Made by a program: the position numbers and the translations under genes. From contig NZ_QFFJ01000001.1 in NCBI RefSeq assembly GCF_003308995.1, positions 1 through 64,000 on the forward strand: a DNA stretch of 64,000 nucleotides. The letters are read 5' to 3'. Shown here one piece after another: positions 26,701-29,938 of the stretch. Below the pieces are notes generated by a model, which saw nothing but the letters and a program-made list of their open reading frames with translations, had not been told where the DNA came from and ran no database searches. The stretch's first letter is position 1, and every line of letters begins with the position of its first letter. The DNA is from Chitinophaga flava (GTDB lineage Bacteria > Bacteroidota > Bacteroidia > Chitinophagales > Chitinophagaceae).

Positions 26701-27533
26701 AATTCGCCATAACTCATGCTTTTGTCCCCATACACCACTGCGATGGCAGCAGGATCTGCCACCACGCGTGCTTCAAACATGTCCGTGATGGTTTTGCTCT
26801 CTGGAAAAAGGCACTGCGTATTATTAAATTCATGGATAATGGTATGATAACTTTCCTGCGACAACAAAGGAATACGATGCACAGGCATATCCATATATGC
26901 TTCCAGGTTATAGAGCCAGTTGCGAAAATTATCCAGTAAATGTTCTACAACATGTTTCTCTGTAAAGGCAGCAGCAAAGGTAATATCCGCTGTAATAGCA
27001 CCGGACTCCTGCTGATGCAGCTGTAACTGAAAATTATTCCTGGCCGCATGAAAGGTACCTGATGTGGTATACAGCAAACCAAAAGGAGTCATATCTTCAA
27101 ACCGGCGGCTATCCATACGACGCTCCAGCGCTACCGGATCATAAGTCACATAGTTATATACCTGCTGCACTTCTATTTTCACCTGCTGCAAAAACTGCTT
27201 CAACGTAGTTTCACCGGTGAGCGGCAGTTCAAACAATAAGGCATTACCCGTTTGATGCCCTTCTCTTTCAAAATGATCTACAGAAAAAATAGTACTTCCC
27301 CCATGTGGAAAATATCTTTTCAGCAATACAGCATATATCGTCAGGGCAATAGTATACGCTGAAATATAACGGCCCGCCGTCAGCTTGCTGAAATAAGCCA
27401 GTTCCTTTTCCGTAAGAGTAACACCGGTTGTATAAAAGAGCGTGTCCACAGGTGTTTCACTCACAATGGTTTTATCTTTCAGCCGTTGCTCCCAGAAATC
27501 TTCTGCCAATGCATGCTGTATATTATCAATCAT
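5727..27533 (-). CDS. Five-module non-ribosomal peptide synthetase with embedded monooxygenase
   Basis: About 7268 residues from ATG at 27533 (an in-frame TTG at 27611 only adds a non-conserved leader). Order: C-terminal half of a C domain (1-240); A1 (YTSGSTG about 397, code DASTIAAVC, aromatic); T1 (GGNSL about 777); C2 (HHLIADG about 962); A2 (code DLTKVGHIG, Asp); T2 and E2 (GGDSI, HHLAVDG about 2010); C3 (HHMIADG about 2486); A3 (DVWHLSLVD, Ser); T3, E3; C4 (YHIILDG about 4008); A4 (DASTIAAVC, aromatic); T4, E4; C5 (HHIILDG about 5525); A5 (DILQLGMIW, Gly-type) split by a luciferase-like monooxygenase (about 6075-6420); T5; terminal C6 (HHIISDP about 6938); basic tail. Codes were read by eye against GrsA. 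Predicted chain: aromatic, D-Asp, D-Ser, D-aromatic, modified Gly. There is no thioesterase; C6 hands the chain to the next synthetase. Confidence 0.95.
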   Translation of the reverse strand: MIDNIQHALAEDFWEQRLKDKTIVSETPVDTLFYTTGVTLTEKELAYFSKLTAGRYISAYTIALTIYAVLLKRYFPHGGSTIFSVDHFEREGHQTGNALLFELPLTGETTLKQFLQQVKIEVQQVYNYVTYDPVALERRMDSRRFEDMTPFGLLYTTSGTFHAARNNFQLQLHQQESGAITADITFAAAFTEKHVVEHLLDNFRNWLYNLEAYMDMPVHRIPLLSQESYHTIIHEFNNTQCLFPESKTITDMFEARVVADPAAIAVVYGDKSMSYGELNAAANQLANYLRAHYTIQPDEVIGVLLPKSDRALVTILAILKTGAAWLPIDPLYPAERIQYIIHNSNLQLLICESAELSIGDNVSIVDLHQLPVSANDSNPGVPVLPTQLAYVIYTSGSTGQPKGVMIEHRSSVNMSVDQIRTFNITSQDKVVWFASVSFDASVSEIMMALYSGATLLIPEEPVLKDRKAFAAFLRHHQATVVTFPPSYLDLLEDSDLAGIRCIISAGEAAHAARAVALSAALCYYNAYGPTECAVCVSTYAVTPADAHYTAIPVGRPIANLAVYILDDYLQPVPVGVEGKLFVSGIGVARGYLNNPALTAQKFVPDVFMPGATMYDTGDIAKWLPDGNIAFIGRKDEQVKLRGYRIELGEIEQAMLALPIGILQVAVTLKEVNQEKNLAAYYVTDKPISRATLRDALAKVLPAYMLPAFFVPLPVLPVTPNGKTDRKALPDIGREDVIRRLYVAPRNSLEQALVNIWQEVLGIDEIGITDDFFELGGNSLLLNRVAAALRSDLGADVPVKELFAATTITDLGKYISERKDKRVATGMMLQERPALLPLSFSQERLWLIDRIEGSLHYHLPVVVKLAGPLETARLEQAFTALISRHEVLRSGIREEAENAYQFILPPAPFHLRVMAGGNVTEADFIDSLVRPAFDLASGALLRAGLLQQGPADYLLVLVMHHLIADGWSMPILVRELMAYYEAASEGRLPVLPELKIQYADYALWQRTDMSGEALAAKLQYWETQLEGLTPLEMPVDFPRPAIRSTRGSEHTFTIDTALTRQLEELSRQEGVTLFMLLLGVFKVLLYKYTGQQDISIGTPVANRGQKEIAHLIGFFVNTLVLRTDLSGDPVFSELLQQVKQTALDAYAHQDVPFEKIVDRVAVERRLDQTPLFQVLFAWQNNERITATRIGDVQFSVVPYEHGVARFDLSVNVTEQEGRLEVRIQYGSDLFLPSTILSLATHFHTLLAAVVAAPDQRVSGLSLLTAEEEQWWRKGSIPAKVNYPREQHFTALFDAQAQRTPNMPAAVFEGRSLTFREVQQRADQLAGCLAAAGVVKGDLVLLCLDGALEHTVTAILGILKAGAAYVPVDPDYPRERITYLLQDTKANVALTNTSCAALKEEDGLRLIYVDTTDDWSSYQRPAVQHTADDLLYVIYTSGSTGQSKGVLITSGNVVDYVYGLFTHTPIQACRSFGLMSTIATDLGNTVLFSALLGGGALHLFTRNQLSAAVYLHTYFRENEVDCIKIVPSLWRSLETDGQLLLPGRMIVFGGEVLTGRELEVLRAARPELEVINHYGPTETTIGKLLFRTDPQENYALVPIGKPFSHTVIYIVDRDMGLCPAGVSGELLIGGDGVGKGYLNRPGLTAEKFIANHFDPSGKGRLYRTGDRVIRLADGNIRFIGRVDDQVKIRGYRVEPAEVTTIMNNSGLVQQGIVVAKEDGAGHKRLIAYVVPGVDYDQEQLFSYLKAQLPAYMVPAAIMELPALPLTSNGKVYQQALPAPDFAARAAQGYVAPTDETARILADIWQELLQVPRVGIYDNFFELGGDSIISIQAVSRANRRGLHLQPQHIFECQTIAALSRKLREQQVLIMGEQGILKGSAALSPIQQAFLDLDYDGRSHYNQSQLLTISKKIPASRIAEVMGMLMKQHDALRFTYHSDNNGWQQVYGDHTETFEEEDLEEVAPGQLAENIAAVCQRYQESLDISRGILVKAVLLRMPASESHHRLFIVIHHLAVDGVSWRLLLEQLNSSLQQLLAGKALLPVSKSNSYREWTAALTRYAAHPHMTEQLPYWQSVIRAYTALPAGISGSDHLVSTAAERRHCRVELDRALTASLLHDSHHAYGTDINDLLLSALACTLQEKMGMPRVVIGLEGHGREAIPGIADITGTVGWFTSIYPVLLELPEHPGPLDLICSVKEQLRRIPQKGIGYGLLKYLHPAADIREQLAGVHWDLVFNYLGQQDNVVPADAVIGAATDNSGANIGASYPFTRKLDVNSIIRDGKLVVDWGYAATQYHADTITALADSFIQHLTKLITHCRECTVTSFTPADFGLAPDLSYQELHGYLQAHQEAGITAIYPLSTLQQGMLFHHLYQDNGKAYKEQLRLDFPEGLQVEAFTAAWRYLLQQHTILRSSIVTTAFRIPVQCVHEKTALPLEIIDHSQLAATEREAAFIAFLEADLQRPFHIHAAPLMRITLVKQDTSAYRMVWTHHHMIADGWSNAVLVAEFLQVYHAFVQGRQPDFSPVDHYADYLRYVDGTDKQAAAEFWKSYMHGFTGNTFLPFTRPVPEQARNKTDAPIAHQYLQIAPEVIRVVRQYCQQHQITVNTLVQGVWALLLSRYTGNRDINFGVVVSGRPADLPEAERRVGLYINNLPLRCTVEEEEETAMWLQHLQQQHQQARVYQYTGLHEIKRLTGARGELFDSILVFENYPDLLTAETAGVLKIENIVVAEQTNYLLTIMAVERGDHLHFDFSYNSDLLTSHYVEMISSHFEQALTQMATAGHQLLKDIDMVSAAEKQLLTDAFNHTVRPYPRQKTIIDLFEEQVAVTPDKTAIVFEEQSLTYRRLDEAADRLGYYLQQQGIGTGDLVAVCMERSQDMMIALLGIQKAGAAYVPVDPDYPVARINYLLEDTAVGIVVMDHDSRQKVSLPEGVKGVTVQEADEALAGIVVSRPARHLTEADPAYVIYTSGSTGRPKGVINAHAGVVNRLLWAQEYFQLTGADVILQKTTFSFDVSVWELFWPLIAGASIVFARPGGHKDSAYLKAAIDQYQVTTIHFVPSMLGAFLPDIQTGDCASLKRVLCSGEALKQNHIQLFREKLPQVPLYNLYGPTEAAVDVTCWEVPLTLAETDPVLIGKPVANTALYILDPLGRLQPAGVTGELYIGGIQVALGYLNRPELTAERFVADRFNTIGKTRLYKTGDLARWLPDGNIAYLGRVDEQIKLRGYRIELGEIIAVLNSYPGIAGGTVLLKEDTADNKRLVAYIVPTATDWDREALTAFLYARLPEYMVPSLFIPIPTLPLTPNGKVDHAALPEPETVHLTTREYVAPRNATEALLADIWQDLLHVPRVGIYDNFFELGGDSIISIQVVSRVARAQLTLRPQDIFEHQTIAGLAHRLLDNAPAASQERLTGVAPLLPIQQWFLETPYNTPAHFNQSHLLKVDKNIDAAHLAAAVAALVTHHDALRFRYKRQPNGTWIQEYGEAAGQLHIVDLRQETTADLPARIREVTDQYQQRMDLAAGELIQVVLLQLPEYSTHHRLFIAVHHLAVDGVSWRILLEHLQTALTALQQGLPIPVWTKGSTYRDWGHALQAYAQRSDVVARQSYWKAVGAAYLPLSADHAPGAVCTAATRRTFTTKLDKTATRSLLQEVNQAYTTEINDLLLAALARTMCEVNRMEQTVVGVEGHGREYLSATDVSNGVGWFTSLYPVVLQTTADTTVGNLISSIKEQLRQVPGKGLEYGLLRYLHPDAGIRAAMAAVRWDILFNYLGQADNVLDETALLQPAPEDSGASVDVSYPLPVMLSISCVVKEGQLQVTWSYSTQQYLPATVETLAHTYTQCLLQLIEHSRQQPHRTYTPTDFGLAPEVGYAALQTYLAANRSVTEIYRLSALQRAMLFHYLYEDSASYREQIQFDLPEGIDIPAFKTSWDVLFKQHSVLRSSFLTDQFNLPVQCVHDQVSCPLACLDFSALTGVEQEEKLAAFLQADFAQGFDLEVPPLMRITLIKMGARAYKMIWTYYHIILDGWSNAVLMAELLSIYAACLKGQSLPVLQEDKYSDYLRYMARTDLYEAELHWKKYLQGFSGKTLLPFAAHVPEQLRNKGAGDTGHTFLLIPEDRTEQIRQYCRKQQITVNTLIQGVWALLLGRYTGRQDVIFGVVVSGRPAELEAAEQRVGLYINNVPLHTVITPEEPVAAWLRSIQQGQTDMRQYQYTTITDIQRWLQEQGELFDSVVVFDNYPKAEYDETQHALKVSGMHIEEHRNYLLSLSVNLTAALQVDFAYNTALLPAVQVQRIRDHFEGVINLLLEQADICLKEVGIVTPAEAQLLLQDFNDTEKDYPADKTIVDIFEAQVAKTPDNIAVVLQETVLTYRELQERSDRLAWYLRTQVGLKAGDLAGVMMERSVWQVVAVLGILKAGAAYVPIDINYPEDRKRYIVEDTALRTLLIESASIFDVLEWKVPIISLDIQYDSFEMPADYQQDYTIAPSDTAYVIYTSGSTGKPKGVMIAHTSNVNMSLDQIGQFGITADDRVLQFASFSFDASVSEIFMALYCGAGLVLIPDAVIADTGSFLEYLTGHGVTVATLPPLYLHTLDRDRFSFMRVIITAGEAAVPADALYYAGKGSYFNAYGPTECAVCVSIYQVQPADAADQPIPVGKPLANMKAYVLDDQLQLLPVGVPGHLYASGVGVAKGYLNRPELTAEKFIPDPFSKKAGSRMYKTGDIACWLPDGNLQFGGRADDQVKIRGYRIEPDEITLVLNECTLVQQAAVIAREDAAGHKRLIAYVVPRGEYDREAILTWLKDRLPEYMIPALMVSLPALPLTINGKVDRKNLPDPDVTTLTTHAYVAPVNEVEQQLAGIWEQLLHVGQIGVNDNFFDLGGDSIISIQVVSRANKLGLRLHPQDIFEYPTIRSLAGRIAQAAQGAQAEQGLLTGAARLLPIQRWFLETPYDQRSHYNQSQLLAIDKKIQGSQLEAAWQALQEQHDALRFSFVEQEGNWIQQYDNTRAAFEIVQLGGDTPAALAAEINTICQAAQQSLQLQEGPLLKAVLLQTPDTEAHNRLFLVIHHLAVDGVSWRILLEHLRIFITEGKAGMGRKTTSFRQWADALYDYAQDVAVTRQLPFWQQVTAACAPIPVEQAHHTGKAGERTTWTTTLDQEVTRSLLTVANNTYHTEINDLLLSALTVTLQQHFDREQWVIGLEGHGREYLSHDIDLSNTVGWFTSVYPVLLTVERDSTVADWISGVKEQLRAVPQKGIGYGLLRYLHPDTAVNEQLAGGSWDVLFNYLGQADNVLEGHPFLYPATEKPGENVGASWAYSTKLDINSMVAGGQLVLNWSYVPQHFSEAVITQLATAFISNLTHIITHCCQTSKKIFTPSDYGLAPEVGHRELARFLAAAGRERITDLYRLSPLQKGMLFHYLYDSSGQAYVEQLQVELPDALDIPAFQLAWAYLLEHHTILRSGFVADELLVPVQYVQDRVELPFEVLDYTALPAPAQQAAIAGFLEADRRRGFDFKKPPLMRITLIQTAASCYTMVWTHHHIILDGWSNAALIGTFLKAYAAYTTGKTPASREEDQYADYIRYIGKMGIYEAESFWKSYMSGFHEKTLLPFAGNIPEADRNKGDGKAAHLSLDITPELALEIRQYCQQGQVTVNTLVQGIWAVLLGRYTGKQQVCFGAVVSGRPSDLPDTEQRVGLYINNLPLHIMLDEQADMLAWMRKIQQEHTAARRYQYTALNEIQSWIGVQGDLFDSIIIFENYPKIVQTPGAPSLQTGEITLKEQNNYLFSILVQEQEQSLRFDFSYNGSLLPHSYAAMIRGHFEQVLLQLIRQPAVTMAGVSLLTTAETNQLLHTFNDTLTDYPKESTVVSQFIAQAVRTPDLPALVFEETTLSYRELDERSNQLAHLLRHKGIEEGALVAVCVERCVEMMVALLGILKTGAAYIPVDPLYPVDRISYMLEDADVRCILVKENTRAIVPAGDIHMLISLDDAAVVTQLAEQATTLPAVTVPAAALAYVIYTSGSTGRPKGVMISHGNLVNFFAGLDQRFPATDQQSTWLAVTSISFDISGLELFWTLCRGNRVVLLPDRPVQVKAAARMDFGLFYFAAQEAVTTENKYKLLLEGAKFADHYGLSSVWIPERHFHSFGDQFPNPAVAAAAVAAVTRHIRIRSGSVVLPLHDPIRVAEEWSMVDHLSEGRVEMSVASGWHPNDFVFAPADHPQRHQQMREKLDAVIRLWEGKPYMRMNGAGKEVNIAIHPKPVQASLPVWVTAAGSEETFRYAGSIGANVLTHLLGKTKEELKDKIAIYRQSLAEHGFDPEKGRVALMLHTFVGTSLPQVEAVVKEPFKQYLSQSLDLLRPVVDQAGLDLERDLDTILDIGFQRYFSTSGLFGTPETCMARIQELSGIGVNEIACLIDFGIDTSTTLAHLPQLKKLQDLVKQTAAQQALMTARLGTAWAPEELISRHEVTHMQCTPSFAHELLVTAAGQQALQQLDTLLIGGEALPAPLVKDLLQYYRHPLYNMYGPTETTIWSAIKEVTSHEDISIGTPIANTQLYVLDEQLALLPIGVAGELYIGGDGVARGYLNRNELTAERFIDNPFLPGEKIYRTGDLARWRQDGDMECLGRIDDQVKISGHRIETGEIETIMREWPGIIQCVVAPKQDAAGQKQLVGYMVTGGADIRKEALRDYLKAKLPAYMVPAWLMVLEQLPLTPNGKVDRRALPGITGEQLAGSYVAPRNPIEEKLANIWRSLLQRTQISVTDSFFELGGNSLRGIQTIAAIGNEMKITITVKDLFENPSVEKLAVLLAAREESSRNQLKPAPVTNYYPLTAIQKAFWLASQQTAVSLTYNTTVALQLTGQLDTEKLAAALQWLLLRHDILGAVIGYDEQGEPVFIPGKATAVTHMLHFIDRQDHPAGAQEIASLFEQERTRAFDFSSEALLRCTLIRNSETQYFIFFNIHHIISDPISLQLVFKGLMEVYETLLQSADVSQLPAPAFTFRDYAWAMQEQAADRQQAAEFWQQYLSGRTALIKLPGRLPDGGGSHQAGMVQLQVTDPQQLEAIRLYNRQQQSTLFVWLMSLVKSLLYIETGQEDLSFGCPINTRDRQELETMIGLFLNTVIIRTVIDRQPDFQAIYRRVKTASVNALAHSHFSFLEVANLESRDGSGEGGSFNVGFNLNPTQLIEDVQYKSLAFKALEAAEQTIKADWWFDIAEHADALHIRISYRKDSFDETYMTELADKLRYLMAAVISAPHTSLQVIKEQITTAVAEEKAQQMKALKNQNLRKLRKKLD
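8275..9308 (-). other. Luciferase-like monooxygenase domain inserted in adenylation domain 5
   Basis: About 345 residues of a flavin-dependent luciferase-like monooxygenase, of the type found in natural-product synthetases, lie between core motifs A4 (FDISGLE, about nt 9400) and A5 (NMYGPTE, about nt 8030) of the last A domain. Recognisable stretches are MDFGLFYFAAQE at the start, SSVWIPERHFHSFGDQFPNP, and VEMSVASGWHPNDFVF. The surrounding A domain has a Gly-type code. In myxothiazol and melithiazol synthesis, Gly modules with an integrated monooxygenase (MtaG, MelG) alpha-hydroxylate Gly and so generate a terminal amide. Here the module is followed by a carrier and a condensation domain, so the fate of the oxidised residue is open. 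Confidence 0.88.
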
Positions 27534-27609
27534 TTTATTTGGATTTGAATATTTTGAAGATAAAGCTATCCCTGTACGCTTCTGATGAGCGCACAATAAC
27601 GCATGCACC

Positions 27610-27627
27610 AAACAACCTGCGTTGTTT
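27610..27627 (-). promoter_or_regulatory. Small hairpin in the NRPS leader
   Basis: A perfect 7-bp stem (AAACAAC with GTTGTTT) and a 4-nt loop lie in the 217-nt gap between the NusG-like gene and the NRPS start. NusG paralogues of the UpxY/LoaP type act on leader regions of long operons, so this is a candidate recruitment or pause hairpin. The role is inference; a 7-bp stem can occur by chance. Confidence 0.25.
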
Positions 27628-27750
27628 AGCCCATGGCATTTCGGGTCCTTAAATAAGCTGGTGGGAAAATTGATTAAGTGCAGTATCTAATGTAAAACGG
27701 CATAGTAACGAACTTCTGAAGTTAAAATGGGCAATCGGTATTACAAACAA

Positions 27751-28251
27751 TCATGCAACAACCCCTTGGGGCAACGTTACCAGAATATTTCTCTTCAACA
27801 AATTAACCCTGATCAATATTTTTTCTTTTCCTTCCGCCCTGATCACTTCTGCAGACAAGTCTTTCAAGGCTCCCTGCGTAATCGTCACCTGACGCCCGGG
27901 TGAATACTCTTCGGATGTAATCTCATAGGATGTACGTTCTCCTGTTATAAGTCGTATATTGTTCACTATCACTTCACTGACACGGGCAATTTGTTTTCCG
28001 AATTTGACATAATAGAGGAATCCTTCGGCTTTCATTACCTCGTAATACTTACTGATATCATCCAGGAACACAAACAGATAGGATGGAAACATAGGCATTT
28101 CGACATATCTTTTTTTACCACCCCAAATACGTAAAGAATAATTCATAGGCAAAAAGGACAGGATACTTTTAAAGTCAAGCACCGTAGCCACTTTCCGCTC
28201 ATACCTTGGCCGTGTGTAAATAACGTACCATCCAGAGGGAAAACTGTTCAT
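27751..28251 (-). CDS. UpxY/LoaP-like specialised NusG transcription antiterminator
   Basis: About 166 residues from ATG at 28251; a longer TTG start at 28302 would add 17 residues ahead of the conserved NGN start (GWYVIYTRPRYERKV). The NGN domain covers roughly residues 5-105, with MPMFPSYLFVFL typical of the fold. The C-terminal part, with PGRQVTITQGALKDLSAEV, is a KOW domain. Specialised NusG paralogues in Bacteroidota (UpxY) and Firmicutes (LoaP) are encoded first in long polysaccharide or antibiotic operons and let RNA polymerase read through pauses or terminators. Its place just upstream of a 22-kb NRPS gene on the same strand fits that role. The target operon is inferred from position. 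Confidence 0.85.
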   Translation of the reverse strand: MNSFPSGWYVIYTRPRYERKVATVLDFKSILSFLPMNYSLRIWGGKKRYVEMPMFPSYLFVFLDDISKYYEVMKAEGFLYYVKFGKQIARVSEVIVNNIRLITGERTSYEITSEEYSPGRQVTITQGALKDLSAEVIRAEGKEKILIRVNLLKRNILVTLPQGVVA

Positions 28252-28302
28252 TTGAGGAAAATTTATTAACAAAATTGATGCATAGATTATCTTGTGGGTC
28301 AA

Positions 28303-28953
28303 ACTTGGGTTGACAACACTTATTTATTTTTCATCATCGACTTAGTGACGATAGTTTTGGTAATATTTTGAGTGGCTAATTTTCCAATATTCAGACATCG
28401 TAAATATAGCCGTCTTATTTTGTTCAATTCACGTGCAGCCCTAAGTTTGAAAAATGGTATGCGTCAAAAATCTGTTATAAACCACTTTCACATGACGTAG
28501 TGAAAAATGCCCCTCTTTTATCGGGGTGCAGCCTGATCCAGAAAACAGTTTTGATGACACTGACAGTGCTTAATGCTATATTATACATCCCCAAACATTA
28601 GTATGAGTATTTGGCATACTTACATCTAATCTCTTTTTCAAGTGCTCTCCTATTTTTTCAAAAACTTATCGAATGATTGCTCGTGATAGTTATCGTAACA
28701 GAAACACCTGGTTGTGACAGTGTTAATATAGCAAGACATTTCATGACACAGCTATCGCTACGATTAACCGCCCTTGGGTAGCAGTTAAATTTACTCTAAA
28801 CCTTGTCCTGTGGCTTATTTAACGAGTTAACCTGGGATTATCCGGTTATTAATTTTACATGAATTCTTCTTAACCAACAGCAGGAGTAATTCATGTAATA
28901 TAAAAACATTAAATTATTTCTCAAAAAAAAATTTTAGTTATCCATAACGCTAA
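28303..28953. other. AT-rich gene-free spacer between NRPS cluster and integrase relic
   Basis: About 650 nt with no convincing reading frame on either strand. It is more AT-rich than the NRPS genes and presumably carries the promoter for the NusG-like gene on the minus strand, but no clear TAnnTTTG box was found next to it. A weak hairpin (GCCCC...GGGGTGC) lies around 28508-28532. Nothing else was recognised. Confidence 0.5.
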
Positions 28954-29740
28954 TTAAATGTTTATGTTATGGTATGTTCCTTTCCTGTTACTTAAAAAAA
29001 TATGCTTGTCAAGCCCCGCCAGGTTAAGCCATTGCAGTAATATTTTATTTGCGCCATCAGCACCCGGAAACTTAAATACCAGCGTGTTTTCGTTAGGTAA
29101 TGAATCAAGTCGCGCACTTCTCTTTTCCAGAATCGAGCGGGCGATAGGATGAAGCGTTAGGGTTGCTGGTTGCCCTGTTTTTGACTGAATTATTCCGGTG
29201 ACCAAAGTGGGCCCTTTTATTTGATCCCATGATAGTGTTTTACATCGCACCAACGAAGTCCTGTATAACAGCTAAGTATAAACGCCTCTTGTACATCCTG
29301 ATTAAGGCAGGGGTAGCAAGAAGCTGTAAATATTCCTCTACTTCCAGGAGATCTTTCAATATGGTACTTGGATTATATTTTGCAGCTACTTCCTTCGATG
29401 GGCTTTTGATATAATATCTATTGCTAGCAGCATTAAGTACTCATTTGAAGCGGGTAAAGTAACCACCAGGTGTCTCACCGGTGTATTCATCTAACCAATA
29501 GCACCGAAATTCTTTGCATAAGTTTTCTGTAACCTCAATAGGAGAAATAAAATCCTTTTTCAGAAATTCTTTAAACTGCGCAAAGCTGTTGGATAGGTGC
29601 CGGTTTCCGTCCCGTTTGTTTTTCTCTACATATTCATCGTAGTAATCTAAAAAGTTAGCTTTGAATTTATGCGGTGGGATATAGGCAGATCCGATAGCCT
29701 GTTGTTCAATTGTCTTTTCATTTTTCTTTACATTTCCCAA
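28954..29740 (-). pseudogene. Decayed tyrosine recombinase (phage-type integrase) relic
   Basis: The minus strand encodes pieces of one Bacteroidota tyrosine recombinase in changing frames. The N-terminal core-binding domain (29740 down to 29441; includes FLDYYDEYVEKN, LSNSFAQFKEFLKKD) ends at a TGA right after YFTRFK. The same frame then continues with VLNAAS and KYNPSTILKDLLEVEEYLQLLATP. A frameshift is needed to reach AFILSCYTGLRWCDVK, which holds the first catalytic Arg, and another to reach TLSWDQIKGPTLVTGIIQSKTGQP, the last part being the fragment 29253-28954. The end after LAGLDKHIFLSNRKG lacks the HxxR box and the catalytic Tyr. One nonsense change, two frameshifts and a missing C-terminus make it non-functional. 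Confidence 0.8.
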
Positions 29741-29909
29741 TTTACGGCACTACAGTTTTTCGGGCGGAGGTCAGGATGGAAATAGGTTATATGTATCAGT
29801 TGGTAAAATTTGGTAAAAAAAATTTTAGCTAACAGTACAGGTAAAACAATCTACCTTCCATAGCTGGATAAGTTTAATATGCAGTGTAAAAAAAACATCA
29901 ATTTAAATC

Positions 29910-29917
29910 TATATTTG
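29910..29917 (+). promoter_or_regulatory. Candidate Bacteroidota -7 box (TATATTTG)
   Basis: TATATTTG matches the TAnnTTTG -7 consensus and lies 21 nt before the ATG at 29939. No good TTTG -33 element is visible at the expected spacing, so support is partial. Confidence 0.4.
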
Positions 29918-29938
29918 TAATGTATCTATACAGTCCCT

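Noticed and set aside
27534..27611. N-terminal extension of the large NRPS from TTG at 27611
   Set aside because: The ATG at 27533 directly precedes the recognisable condensation-lobe sequence; the extra 26 residues include the leader hairpin and look non-conserved.
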